In this document: positions 34,798 to 43,903 of the stretch, in pieces
Position numbering within the stretch: the stretch's first letter is position 1
How the letters are laid out: every line of letters begins with the position of its first letter
Assembly (NCBI RefSeq): GCF_000718785.1
Contig: NZ_JOCA01000025.1
Location: 62,001-126,000 of the forward strand
Origin: Streptomyces sp. NRRL WC-3626
Lineage (GTDB): Bacteria; Actinomycetota; Actinomycetes; Streptomycetales; Streptomycetaceae
Direction of reading: 5' to 3'
DNA: 64,000 nucleotides
The notes under the pieces: model-generated
What the model was told of the DNA's origin: nothing
The model's database searches: none
What the model saw: only the letters and a program-made list of their open reading frames with translations
Translations under genes and position numbers: made by a program

Positions 34798-35802
34798 ATG
34801 CAGACCCGGGAAGTCGACGCCACAGCCGTTCAGGCCCTGCTGGCCGCCGCGGTGGCCGCACCGTCGATCCACAACACACAGCCCTGGCGGTTCGGGCTGG
34901 ACCCGGACAGCAGGTCGATCCTGGTCCGTGTCGACCGGAGACGACGGCTTCCGGCCACCGATCCCCAGCTGCGCGCCCAGTACCTGTCGGTCGGCGCGGC
35001 CGTCTTCAACCTCCGGGTGGCGGCCGAGCACCTGGGCTGGCATCCCGTGGTCCGGCTCCGTCCCGCCGGGGAGGATCCCGACGTACTGGCCACGGTACGG
35101 CTGACCGGGACCGCCGTACCCGGACAGCCGTCCCTGCGCGCTCTGCACGCCGCCATCGAGCGACGTCACACCAGCCGGATGCCGTTCACCGGCCGGCCCG
35201 TGCCGGATTCGATCGTGAGCGAGATGACCGGCGCGGCCCGCGCCGAGGGCGCGCGTCTGGACGTCCCCGACATCATGGCGACCCGGCGCCTGCTGCGGCT
35301 GACGGCGGCGGCCGAGTCCCGCAACACCGTCCACTCCGCCCGCGCGGCCGAGGCACGTACCTGGATCACCGCCCCGGGAACGGACGCCGCCTACGGCATT
35401 CCCCTGACGTCCCTGGGCCCGCAGGACGCGTCCGGGCGGATTCCGGTGCGGGACTTCATCGGCGCGCTGCCCGCCCCGCACCTGCCCGCCCTGCGCTTCG
35501 AACGCCATGCCCAGGTGGCCCTGCTGTGGACGACCGACGACCGGCGCCACGACTGGCTGCGCGCCGGGCAGGCCCTGGAGCGGGTCCTGCTCACGACGAC
35601 CGCGCACGGAGTGCGGACCTCGATACTGCACCAGGCCATGGAGTGGCCGGACCTGCGGGAGGCCATGGCCGGATCGAGGCGGCGCTGCCACCCCCAGGTA
35701 CTGATCCGCTTCGGATACGGCCCCGAAGGCGCCCGGACGCCCCGCGCGTCCGCGGAATCCGTCCTCGAGCCCCTCACGGGCCGGGAGACGGACGCCACCT
35801 GA
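34798..35802 (+). CDS. Acg-family nitroreductase
   Basis: The 334-residue FMN-binding nitroreductase-like protein is of the Acg/Rv3131 group. The N-terminus AAVAAPSIHNTQPWRF is the group signature. RRHTSRMPFTGRPVP and ILHQAMEWPDLR are also typical. Mycobacterial relatives are strongly DosR-induced and may sequester flavin; enzymatic activity is often not shown. ATG 34798 follows GGAG with 5 bp spacing. Confidence 0.9.
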   Translation: MQTREVDATAVQALLAAAVAAPSIHNTQPWRFGLDPDSRSILVRVDRRRRLPATDPQLRAQYLSVGAAVFNLRVAAEHLGWHPVVRLRPAGEDPDVLATVRLTGTAVPGQPSLRALHAAIERRHTSRMPFTGRPVPDSIVSEMTGAARAEGARLDVPDIMATRRLLRLTAAAESRNTVHSARAAEARTWITAPGTDAAYGIPLTSLGPQDASGRIPVRDFIGALPAPHLPALRFERHAQVALLWTTDDRRHDWLRAGQALERVLLTTTAHGVRTSILHQAMEWPDLREAMAGSRRRCHPQVLIRFGYGPEGARTPRASAESVLEPLTGRETDAT

Positions 35803-35831
35803 GGGAACCGGAGCCGGGGCACGCGTGCGCC

Positions 35832-36254
35832 TCACCGCATGCTGAGTGCCCCGTTGAGTTCACGCCCGGTGACCATCTCGGAATCGATCCGGACGAACAC
35901 TTCCTCCGTGAGCGGCATCCAGGAGCTGGGGCCGGTCCGGGAAAGCCGCTCGTGCTCGGCCGGGTCGGTCACGACGGAGGCGCGCCCGGTGACCACCACA
36001 CTCCAGCCGGACCTGGTCGCCGCGTCGAACTCGTCAGCCTCGAAGGCGACGACGACACCGTCGACGGCGCGCACGAGGTCCGCGGCCGGCGACGTGCGCA
36101 CCAGAACCGAGCCGTCCTCGTCCAGGGAGAAGTTGATGGGCAGGACCGCGGGCAGTGCCTGCCGGGTGTACACGATGCGGCCGACCGGCACCACGGCGAG
36201 CAGGCGCAGGCACTCCTGTCGGCCGAGTGCGCGAAAGCCGTCTGACTGGAACAT
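35832..36254 (-). CDS. PNPOx-fold FMN/F420-binding protein
   Basis: The 140-residue split-barrel protein (pyridoxamine 5'-phosphate oxidase-like) has the helix start ALGRQECLRLLAVVPVGRIVY, LPINFSLDEDGSVLVRT and SGWSVVVTGRASVV. Similar small proteins belong to DosR/OsdR regulons (compare the Rv2003c-Rv2005c surroundings in mycobacteria, from general knowledge). It is divergent from narK, with a 32-bp palindrome starting 27 bp upstream of its ATG. Confidence 0.85.
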   Translation of the reverse strand: MFQSDGFRALGRQECLRLLAVVPVGRIVYTRQALPAVLPINFSLDEDGSVLVRTSPAADLVRAVDGVVVAFEADEFDAATRSGWSVVVTGRASVVTDPAEHERLSRTGPSSWMPLTEEVFVRIDSEMVTGRELNGALSMR

Positions 36255-36280
36255 CAGCCCATGGTCCCCCGCGGACCCCG

Positions 36281-36411
36281 CCCGGGGTAGGGCCGACCGG
36301 CCCTACCCCGGGCCTCCGCTCGCGACGACCGGCCCGGGCACCCGGCCGGGGACAGGGACGTCCGGGGCCGCGGGAGGGGCCTGTCCGTCCGCCCACAGGG
36401 ACTCATGGCCC
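36281..36411. promoter_or_regulatory. DevR/OsdR-type boxes between PNPOx and narK genes
   Basis: A perfect 32-bp palindrome spans 36281-36312, with 15-bp arms around AC. Its centre is AGGGCCGACCGGCCCT (36289-36304), identical to the osdR promoter box. A second site, GGGACTCATGGCCC, is at 36398-36411. The palindrome lies between two divergent starts, so it is an operator rather than a terminator. Confidence 0.75.
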
Positions 36412-36558
36412 ATGCCGCCGGCGTGCCCGGATTGCGGACAGTGGTCATGGGACGCAGTCGGGCGGGCGAGGGGCCTGCCGCGGATGTGCGGTCCCGGTGG
36501 TGCCCGCTCACCACCCCTGCTCGAGGAGAGGGAACGGACAACATGGTCCAGTCGTTGA
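36412..36558 (+). CDS. Possible small zinc-ribbon-like ORF before narK
   Basis: A 48-codon frame from ATG 36412 begins MPPACPDCGQWSWDA and has one further Cys, overlapping the narK start in another frame. No clear ribosome binding site is seen and the ATG abuts a DevR-type box, which is odd for a translated start. It recalls the CHRC ORF at 31492. It may be chance. Confidence 0.2.
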   Translation: MPPACPDCGQWSWDAVGRARGLPRMCGPGGARSPPLLEERERTTWSSR

Positions 36559-37814
36559 AGCCGAAGAGTGAAAACACATCGCCGGGTGCTCCCGTGCCCG
36601 GCCGGGCGTGGCTGATGCTGGCCCTGGCGACGATCGGTTTCGCCGTCAACTTCTGGGCGTGGGCGCTGCTGAGCCCGCTGGGCCCGCGCTTCAAGACCGG
36701 CCTCGACCTGTCGTCGTTCGAACAGTCGCTGCTGGTGGCGGTCCCCGTCGTCGTCGGCTCCCTCGGGCGTGTCCCGGTGGGCGCGCTCACCGACCGGTTC
36801 GGCGGACGGGTGATGTTCCCGATCGTGTCCGCCGTCACCATCGTGCCGGTGCTCTATCTCGGCCTGGCCGGGCACTCCTCCCTCGCCGCCCTGCTGGCCG
36901 GCGGGTTCTTCCTCGGCATCGGCGGCACCGCCTTCGCCGTCGGCGTGCCCCTCGTCAACTCCTGGTTCCCGCCCGAGCGGCGCGGTCTGGCCATCGGCGT
37001 CTTCGGCGCGGGCATGGGAGGCACCGCGATCAGCGCCCTGACCACGGTGAAGCTGGTCGACGCGAACAGCATGGCGACGCCGTTCCTGATCACCGCGGGG
37101 GCGCTGGCCGTGTACGCGGTGGCCGCCGCGCTGCTGCTGCGTGACGCACCCGGCCGTACCGTGCCGGCCGAGCCGCTGGCCCGCCGTCTCGCCTCGACCC
37201 TGCGCCTCGGCATCACCTGGCAGGCGTCCGCCCTGTACGCGGTCGCGTTCGGCGGCTACGTCGCCTTCTCCGTCTACCTGCCCACCTACCTCAAGACCGG
37301 CTACGGCCTCACCCAGGCCGACGCCGCGAACCGGATGGCCGGATTCGTGCTGCTGGCGGTGGCGATGCGCCCGATCGGCGGCTGGCTGTCGGACCGGCTG
37401 GGTCCGGTCCGGGTACTGGCCGGCTCGCTGGGCGTCGTCGTGGCCGGCGCGGTGGCGCAGTCCTTCACCCCGGCGCTGGCCCCGGTGGGCACCATCGCCT
37501 TCCTCGCCATGGCCGCCGCGCTCGGCGCCGGCAGCGGGGCGACCTTCGCCCTGGTCGCCCAGCGGACCCCGGCCGACAAGGTCGGCTCCGTCACCGGCGT
37601 GGTCGGTGCCGCCGGCGGACTGGGCGGCTTCCTGCCCCCGCTGGTGATGGGCTCCCTGTACGGAGAGTACGGCACCTACGCGGCGGGCCTCGCCCTCCTC
37701 GCGGTCGTGGCCGCCGCCGCACTGGCCTACACCCTCACCGGCGTCCGGGGCGGCGACCGGGCACCGCGCACCGGCCGCGGACGCCGGCAGCGCACCGCAC
37801 AGACCGCCGGCTGA
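36543..37814 (+). CDS. narK: Nitrate/nitrite transporter (MFS)
   Basis: The 423-residue 12-helix MFS protein of the NarK/NasA type imports nitrate or exchanges it for nitrite. Marks are RVPVGALTDRFGGR (loop 2-3), the nitrate-signature glycines in GIGGTAFAVGVPLV with FGAGMGGTAISA, and GAAGGLGGFLPPLVMG in the second half. ATG 36543 follows GAGGAGAGGGA. It is divergent from the PNPOx-fold gene and followed 57 bp later by hemerythrin, likely as one transcript. Confidence 0.93.
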   Translation: MVQSLKPKSENTSPGAPVPGRAWLMLALATIGFAVNFWAWALLSPLGPRFKTGLDLSSFEQSLLVAVPVVVGSLGRVPVGALTDRFGGRVMFPIVSAVTIVPVLYLGLAGHSSLAALLAGGFFLGIGGTAFAVGVPLVNSWFPPERRGLAIGVFGAGMGGTAISALTTVKLVDANSMATPFLITAGALAVYAVAAALLLRDAPGRTVPAEPLARRLASTLRLGITWQASALYAVAFGGYVAFSVYLPTYLKTGYGLTQADAANRMAGFVLLAVAMRPIGGWLSDRLGPVRVLAGSLGVVVAGAVAQSFTPALAPVGTIAFLAMAAALGAGSGATFALVAQRTPADKVGSVTGVVGAAGGLGGFLPPLVMGSLYGEYGTYAAGLALLAVVAAAALAYTLTGVRGGDRAPRTGRGRRQRTAQTAG

Positions 37815-37871
37815 CACCGGCGGGCGGACGGACACCACGGACCTGCCGGACAAGGTGAAGGAGAACCGACG

Positions 37872-38348
37872 ATGTGCGAGTACTGCGGCTGCCAGTCCCT
37901 GGCGTCCATCGACGAACTGACCCGCGAGCACGACGAGGTCGTCCGCCTGATCAGCCACCTGCGCCCCGCCCACCGGAGCGGGGACATCGCCCGGATGGCC
38001 GAGCTGGCCCGCCGCATCACCACCGTGCTCGTCCCCCACACCCGGGTCGAGGAGCACGGTCTGTTCCCCGCGATGGCCGCCGACTTCCCCGACCAGATCG
38101 CCGCCCTGGAGGCCGAGCACCGGCAGGTCGAGTCGGTGCTCGCCGAGGCCGCCGACGGCGTCACCCCGGCGGACCCGGCCTGGCCCGACCGTCTGCTGGA
38201 GTCCATGGCCATGCTGCGCGACCACATCCTCAAGGAACAGGACGGCGTCTTCCCCGCGGCGCTCGCCACCCTCGGCACCGAGGAGTGGGAAGCGGTCGAC
38301 AAGGTCCGCGCGGAGGCAGGCACCGCCCTGCCCCGGCCGGCCTCCTGA
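37872..38348 (+). CDS. Hemerythrin-domain protein with CEYCGC start
   Basis: The 158-residue protein has a four-helix hemerythrin HHE domain with candidate di-iron ligands in LTREHDEVV, VPHTRVEEHGLFP, EAEHRQVE and LRDHILKEQDGVFP. It would bind O2 or NO, or sense iron/oxygen. The N-terminus MCEYCGCQ adds three Cys that could hold metal or be redox-active; this prefix is common in actinobacterial members. ATG 37872 follows AAGGAGAA. Operon with narK fits NO or O2 handling. Confidence 0.9.
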   Translation: MCEYCGCQSLASIDELTREHDEVVRLISHLRPAHRSGDIARMAELARRITTVLVPHTRVEEHGLFPAMAADFPDQIAALEAEHRQVESVLAEAADGVTPADPAWPDRLLESMAMLRDHILKEQDGVFPAALATLGTEEWEAVDKVRAEAGTALPRPAS

Positions 38349-38413
38349 TCCCACCGACGGTGCGCCGTCCCTCTCGATCGAAGGGCCCGTTTCGCGTGAT
38401 CCTGGTGCGGCTG

Positions 38414-38444
38414 TTGACCTTCCCGGGGACAGGAGTCGTAGAGT
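38414..38444 (+). promoter_or_regulatory. Promoter with 19-bp spacer before nar2
   Basis: TTGACC (38414-38419) and TAGAGT (38439-38444) are separated by 19 bp that hold an imperfect dyad, CCTTCCCGGGGACAGG. A stretched spacer with a dyad is the layout activated by MerR-type regulators. It lies 62 bp before the narG2 GTG. No DevR-type box is clear here, unlike at nar1. Confidence 0.5.
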
Positions 38445-38505
38445 CGTTGCGGCCAGACTTGATCACGACTCGGACGGGCCCGCGTGCCCGGGACGGGGTG
38501 GCACG

Positions 38506-41500
38506 GTGGGCACGGAGACCGGTCGGACACCGGCAGGCATGGACGGCGAGCTGGCGGAGGCGCTCGTCCGCAGCCGCCGCTTCTTCACCCGGGCGGAGGT
38601 CTCCGACGACCTGCGCACCCTGCACCGCAAGGGCGGCAGACAGGCGGACGAGTTCTACCGGGACCGCTGGTCCCACGACAAGGTGGTCCGCTCCACCCAC
38701 GGTGTGAACTGCACGGGTTCCTGCTCCTGGAAGGTGTACGTCAAGGACGGCATCATCACCTGGGAGGCGCAGCAGACCGACTACCCGTCCGTCGGCCCGG
38801 ACCGCCCCGAGTACGAGCCGCGCGGCTGCCCCCGGGGGGCGGCCTTCTCCTGGTACACCTACTCGCCCACCAGGGTGCGCTACCCGTACGTCCGCGGCGT
38901 CCTGCTGCGGATGTACCGCGAGGCCAGGGAGCGGCTCGGCGACCCGGTCGCGGCCTGGGCCGACATCGTGTCCGACCCCGAGAAGGCGCGCCGCTACAAA
39001 CGGGCGCGCGGCAAGGGCGGCCTGGTGCGGGCTAGCTGGGACGAGGCGGTGGAGATGATCGCCGCCGCGCACGTCCACACGATCAAGGAGTACGGTCCCG
39101 ACCGGCTGGCCGGGTTCTCACCGATCCCGGCGATGTCGATGGTCTCGCACGCGGCCGGGGCCCGCTTCTACTCGCTGCTCGGCGGGGCGATGCTGTCGTT
39201 CTACGACTGGTACGCCGACCTGCCGGTCGCCTCGCCGCAGATGTTCGGCGACCAGACGGACGTACCGGAGTCGGGGGACTGGTGGGACGCCGGCTATCTG
39301 ATCATGTGGGGTTCGAACCTGCCGGTGACCCGCACTCCGGACGCCCACTGGATGGTCGAGGCCCGTTATCGCGGCCAGAAGGTCGTCGTCGTGTCGCCGG
39401 ACTACGCGGACAACGTGAAGTTCGCCGACGAGTGGCTCGCCGCCCAGCCCGGCACCGACGGCGCGCTGGCGATGGCCATGGGGCATGTGATCCTCAAGGA
39501 GTTCTTCGTCGACCGGGCCACTCCGTACTTCACCGACTACGTCAGGAAGTTCACGGATCTGCCCTTCCTGGTCGCCCTCGAGGAGGCGGAGGGTGAACCG
39601 GGCACCTACCGGCCCGGCAAGTTCCTGACCGCCGCCGACCTCGGCGGCGAGCACGCGGAGGCCGAGCACGCGGAGTTCCGTACCGTGCTGCTGGACGAGG
39701 CCACCGGCCGGCCCGTCGTCCCGAACGGCACGCTCGGCGACCGCTACGGCGACTCGGGCGCCGGCAAGTGGAACCTCGACCTCGGCGAGACCCGGCCCCT
39801 GCTGTCCGCCGAGGGCGGTGAGGAGACACCGGTCGCGGTCGAACTGCCCCGCTTCGACGCCCTCGACGGCGGCGCGGACCGGCTGCGGCGCGGCGTGCCC
39901 GTACGCCGGGTCGCCGGGCGGCTGGTCACCACGGTCTACGACCTGCTGCTGGCCCAGTACGGCGTCGTCCGCGACGGCCTGCCCGGCCGGTGGCCCGCCT
40001 CCTACGACGACGCGAGCGAGCCGTACACCCCCGCCTGGCAGGCCGCCCTCACCGGGGTGGACGCGGGGAAGGCGGCCAGGATCGCCCGGGAGTTCGCGGC
40101 CAACGCGGAGGAGTCCGGCGGCCGTTCGATGATCGTCATGGGGGCGGGGACGAACCACTGGTTCCACTCCGACACCATCTACCGGGCCTTCCTTACCCTG
40201 ACGACCCTCACCGGCTGCCAGGGCGTCAACGGTGGCGGCTGGGCGCACTACGTCGGCCAGGAGAAGGTGCGCCCCCTCACCGGTTACTCCACGATCGCGA
40301 CCGCCGCCGACTGGAACCGCCCGGCCCGGCTGATGATCCAGACGGCCTACTGGTATCTGCACGGCGACCAGTTCCGCTACGACCCGTTCTCCGCCGACAC
40401 GCTCGCCGCGGCCGGTGCGGGAGGCCCGTTCGCCGGGAAGACCACGGCGGACGTGATCGCGCAGTCGGCACGGATGGGCTGGATGCCGTCGTATCCGACC
40501 TTCGACCGCAACCCCCTCGACCTCGCCGACGAGGCCGAGACGGCGGGCCGCACCGTGGGCGAACACGTGGTGGAGGAACTGAAGGCGGGACGGCTCGGGT
40601 TCGCGGGCGAGGACCCCGACGCGCCGCGCAACTTCCCGCGCGTGCTGACCGTGTGGCGGGCCAATCTCCTGGGCTCCTCGGCCAAGGGAAACGAGTACTT
40701 CCTCAAGCACCTGCTCGGCACCGACTCCTCCGTACGCGCCACGGAGGCGCCCCCCGGGGCGCGGCCGCGGGACGTGGTCTGGCGGGAGGAGGCCCCCGAG
40801 GGCAAACTCGATCTGCTGCTCACCCTCGACTTCCGCATGACGAGCACCACCGTCTTCTCCGACGTGGTGCTGCCCGCCGCCACCTGGTACGAGAAGCACG
40901 ATCTGTCCAGCACCGACATGCACCCCTTCGTGCACGCCTTCAATCCGGCGATCTCCCCGCCCTGGCAGACCCGCACGGACTGGGACGCCTTCCACACCAT
41001 CGCCCGCGAGTTCAGCCGGCAGGCCGCGGAGCATCTTGGCGTACGCAAGGACGTGGTGGCCGCGCCGCTGCTGCACGACACCCCGGACGAACTGGCGAAC
41101 CCGCACGGCAGGGTGCGTGACTGGAAGGCGGGGGAGTGCGAGCCGGTTCCCGGCCGCACCATGCCCAAGCTGATCACCGTGGAGCGCGACTACGGCGCCG
41201 TCGCCGACAGGATGGGCGCGCTCGGCCCGCTGCTGGACACCCTGGGCGCCACCACCAAGGGCGTCACCTTCAGACTGGAACGCGAACTCGATTACCTGCG
41301 GCACAAGAACGGCACGGTACGCGGCGGGGCGGCCGACGGCCGTCCGTCGATCGCCCGCGATGTGCACGCCTGCGAGGCGATCCTCGCGATGTCGGGCACC
41401 ACGAACGGGCATCTGGCCACGCAGGGCTTCCACACCGTCGAGGCACGCACCGGGACCCGGCTGGCGGATCTGGCCGCCGAGCACGAGGGCAAACAGATCA

Positions 41501-42222
41501 CCTTCGCCGACACCCAGGCCGCCCCCGTGCCGGTCATCACCTCCCCGGAATGGTCGGGTTCGGAGACCGGCGGACGCCGCTACTCGCCGTTCACCGTCAA
41601 CGTCGAGCGGCTCAAACCCTGGCACACCCTCACCGGCCGCCAGCACTTCTACCTCGACCACGACTGGATGAGCGCACTCGGTGAGCAACTCCCCGTCTAC
41701 CGGCCCCCGTTGAACATGAACGCGCTCTTCGGCGAGCCCTGCATCGGCGATACCGGCGAACTCGGCGTCACCGTGCGCTACCTCACCCCGCACAACAAGT
41801 GGTCGATCCACTCCGAGTACCAGGACAACCTGTTCATGCTGTCGCTGTCCCGGGGCGGACCGACGATCTGGATGAGCACCCAGGACGCGGCCAAGGCCGG
41901 GGTGAAGGACAACGACTGGGTCGAGGCGGTCAACCGCAACGGCGTGGTCGCCGCCCGCGCGATCGTCTCGCACCGGATGCCGGAGGGCACGGTCTACATG
42001 CACCACGCCCAGGACCGGCTGATCGACGTGCCCCGCACCGAGACCACGGGCCGCCGGGGCGGCATCCACAACTCCCTCACCCGGCTGCTGATCAAACCGA
42101 GCCATCTCATCGGCGGCTACGCGCAGTTGTCGTACGCCTTCAACTACCTCGGCCCGACCGGCAACCAGCGCGACGAGGTCACCGTCGTCCGGCGCCGTAC
42201 GAACCAGGAGGTGGAGTACTGA
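38506..42222 (+). CDS. narG: Respiratory nitrate reductase alpha subunit (copy 2)
   Basis: The 1238-residue molybdopterin subunit has the same marks as copy 1: STHGVNCTGSCSW for FS0, SFYDWYADLP for the molybdenum Asp and FGDQTDVPE. The two copies are colinear but differ in several loops (for example EEAEGEPGTYRPGKFL here). GTG 38506 is taken as start; an ATG at 38539 would also keep the domain. It heads a plus-strand narGHJI operon without a fifth gene. Confidence 0.96.
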   Translation: MGTETGRTPAGMDGELAEALVRSRRFFTRAEVSDDLRTLHRKGGRQADEFYRDRWSHDKVVRSTHGVNCTGSCSWKVYVKDGIITWEAQQTDYPSVGPDRPEYEPRGCPRGAAFSWYTYSPTRVRYPYVRGVLLRMYREARERLGDPVAAWADIVSDPEKARRYKRARGKGGLVRASWDEAVEMIAAAHVHTIKEYGPDRLAGFSPIPAMSMVSHAAGARFYSLLGGAMLSFYDWYADLPVASPQMFGDQTDVPESGDWWDAGYLIMWGSNLPVTRTPDAHWMVEARYRGQKVVVVSPDYADNVKFADEWLAAQPGTDGALAMAMGHVILKEFFVDRATPYFTDYVRKFTDLPFLVALEEAEGEPGTYRPGKFLTAADLGGEHAEAEHAEFRTVLLDEATGRPVVPNGTLGDRYGDSGAGKWNLDLGETRPLLSAEGGEETPVAVELPRFDALDGGADRLRRGVPVRRVAGRLVTTVYDLLLAQYGVVRDGLPGRWPASYDDASEPYTPAWQAALTGVDAGKAARIAREFAANAEESGGRSMIVMGAGTNHWFHSDTIYRAFLTLTTLTGCQGVNGGGWAHYVGQEKVRPLTGYSTIATAADWNRPARLMIQTAYWYLHGDQFRYDPFSADTLAAAGAGGPFAGKTTADVIAQSARMGWMPSYPTFDRNPLDLADEAETAGRTVGEHVVEELKAGRLGFAGEDPDAPRNFPRVLTVWRANLLGSSAKGNEYFLKHLLGTDSSVRATEAPPGARPRDVVWREEAPEGKLDLLLTLDFRMTSTTVFSDVVLPAATWYEKHDLSSTDMHPFVHAFNPAISPPWQTRTDWDAFHTIAREFSRQAAEHLGVRKDVVAAPLLHDTPDELANPHGRVRDWKAGECEPVPGRTMPKLITVERDYGAVADRMGALGPLLDTLGATTKGVTFRLERELDYLRHKNGTVRGGAADGRPSIARDVHACEAILAMSGTTNGHLATQGFHTVEARTGTRLADLAAEHEGKQITFADTQAAPVPVITSPEWSGSETGGRRYSPFTVNVERLKPWHTLTGRQHFYLDHDWMSALGEQLPVYRPPLNMNALFGEPCIGDTGELGVTVRYLTPHNKWSIHSEYQDNLFMLSLSRGGPTIWMSTQDAAKAGVKDNDWVEAVNRNGVVAARAIVSHRMPEGTVYMHHAQDRLIDVPRTETTGRRGGIHNSLTRLLIKPSHLIGGYAQLSYAFNYLGPTGNQRDEVTVVRRRTNQEVEY

Positions 42223-42223
42223 G

Positions 42224-43903
42224 ATGCGGGTCATGGCACAGATGGCGATGGTGATGAACCTCGACAAGTGCATCGGCTGCCACACCTGTTCAGTCACCTG
42301 CAAACAGGCATGGACCAACCGCGCCGGAGTCGAGTACGTCTGGTTCAACAACGTCGAGACCCGGCCCGGCCAGGGCTACCCCCGCCGCTACGAGGACCAG
42401 GAGAAGTGGCGCGGTGGCTGGGAGCTGAACAAGCGCGGCAATCTCGCGCTGAAGGCCGGCGGCCGCTTCAAGAAGCTCGTCACGATCTTCTCCAACCCCG
42501 TCCTCCCGTCCCTCGACGACTACTACGAGCCCTGGACGTACGACTACGAGACCCTGACCAACGCCCCGCTGCAGGAGCACACCCCGGTCGCCCGCCCCAA
42601 GTCCCTGATCACCGGCAAGGACATGAAGATCTCCTGGTCGGCGAACTGGGACGACGACCTCGGCGGATCCGCCGAACACGGCGAGAAGGACGTCCTCCTC
42701 AACGAGGTCTCCGAGAAGATCAAGTTCGAGTTCGAGCAGACCTTCATGTTCTATCTGCCGCGCATCTGCGAGCACTGCCTCAACCCCTCGTGCGCGGCCT
42801 CCTGTCCCTCCGGCGCGATCTACAAGCGCGAGGAGGACGGCATCGTCCTCGTCGACCAGGACCGCTGCCGCGGCTGGCGGATGTGCGTCACGGGCTGCCC
42901 GTACAAGAAGGTGTACTTCAACCACCGCACCGGCAAGGCCGAGAAGTGCACCTTCTGCTTCCCCCGCGTCGAGGTCGGCCTGCCCACCGTCTGCTCCGAG
43001 ACCTGCGTCGGCCGGCTGCGCTACATCGGGCTCGTCCTCTACGACGCCGACCGCGTCCTGGAAGCCGCCTCCACCCCCGACGACACCGGCCTGTACGAGG
43101 CCCAGCGGCAGGTCTTCCTCGACCCGTACGACCCACAGGTCATCGCGGCGGCGGAGAAGGCGGACATCCCCCGGGACTGGATCGAGGCCGCCCAGCGGTC
43201 CCCGGTCCACGCCCTCATCAACACCTACAAGGTGGCCCTGCCGCTGCACCCGGAGTACCGCACCCTGCCCATGGTCTGGTACATCCCGCCGCTCTCCCCG
43301 GTCGTCGACGCCGTACGGGACACCGGCCGGGACGCCGAGGACCACCGCAACCTCTTCGCCGCCGTCGACGCCCTGCGCATCCCGGTCGACTACCTCGCCC
43401 AGCTCTTCACCGCGGGCGACCCGGCACCCGTGGACGCGGTCCTGCGCCGGCTGGCCGCCATGCGCGCCTACATGCGGGACATCAACCTCGGCCGCGAACC
43501 CGACGCCTCCATCCCCGAGACCGTCGGCATGGGCGAGGAACAGCTGTACGACATGTACCGGCTGCTGGCCCTGGCGAAGTACGACGAGCGGTACGTCATC
43601 CCGCCCGCCCACGCCGAGCAGGCCCACCAGCTCGAGGAGTTGGCCACCGAGTGCAGCCTGGACTACGAGGGCGGCCCCGGCATGGGCGGCTCCGGCCCCT
43701 TCGGTGAGTCCTCCGGCGGCGCGGCACCGATCGCGGTGGAGAACTTCCACGCCCTGCGCCACCGGCAGACCTCCGACACCGCCGCCGCCCCCACCGACAA
43801 GGACACCCGCGTCAACCTCCTCAACTGGGACGGCAAGGGTTCCCCGCCCGGACTCTTCCCGGACCGGCCGGCCGACGACGGGAAGGGTGAGCCGAAGCCA
43901 TGA
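42224..43903 (+). CDS. narH: Respiratory nitrate reductase beta subunit (copy 2)
   Basis: The 559-residue Fe-S subunit has motifs CIGCHTCSVTCKQAW, CEHCLNPSCAASCPSG, CRGWRMCVTGCP and CTFCFPRVEVGLPTVCSETC. Relative to copy 1 it has a longer C-terminal tail rich in Gly, Ser and Asp (GMGGSGPFGESSGG and beyond), without obvious motif. ATG 42224 lies 1 bp after the narG2 stop, and the end overlaps narJ2 by 4 bp. Confidence 0.96.
   Translation: MRVMAQMAMVMNLDKCIGCHTCSVTCKQAWTNRAGVEYVWFNNVETRPGQGYPRRYEDQEKWRGGWELNKRGNLALKAGGRFKKLVTIFSNPVLPSLDDYYEPWTYDYETLTNAPLQEHTPVARPKSLITGKDMKISWSANWDDDLGGSAEHGEKDVLLNEVSEKIKFEFEQTFMFYLPRICEHCLNPSCAASCPSGAIYKREEDGIVLVDQDRCRGWRMCVTGCPYKKVYFNHRTGKAEKCTFCFPRVEVGLPTVCSETCVGRLRYIGLVLYDADRVLEAASTPDDTGLYEAQRQVFLDPYDPQVIAAAEKADIPRDWIEAAQRSPVHALINTYKVALPLHPEYRTLPMVWYIPPLSPVVDAVRDTGRDAEDHRNLFAAVDALRIPVDYLAQLFTAGDPAPVDAVLRRLAAMRAYMRDINLGREPDASIPETVGMGEEQLYDMYRLLALAKYDERYVIPPAHAEQAHQLEELATECSLDYEGGPGMGGSGPFGESSGGAAPIAVENFHALRHRQTSDTAAAPTDKDTRVNLLNWDGKGSPPGLFPDRPADDGKGEPKP

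Noticed and set aside
36281..36312. Reading the 32-bp palindrome as a transcription terminator
   Set aside because: It lies between two divergent starts, not behind a gene, and its core is identical to the osdR promoter box.
38476..38489. GGGCCCGCGTGCCC as a DevR-type box for nar2
   Set aside because: The inner bases do not match the half-sites, and it lies downstream of the putative -10 element.
39118..42351. A minus-strand open frame of more than 1000 codons antisense to narG2
   Set aside because: It mirrors narG2 codon by codon in high-GC DNA, has no recognisable domain, and narG2 carries all expected motifs.
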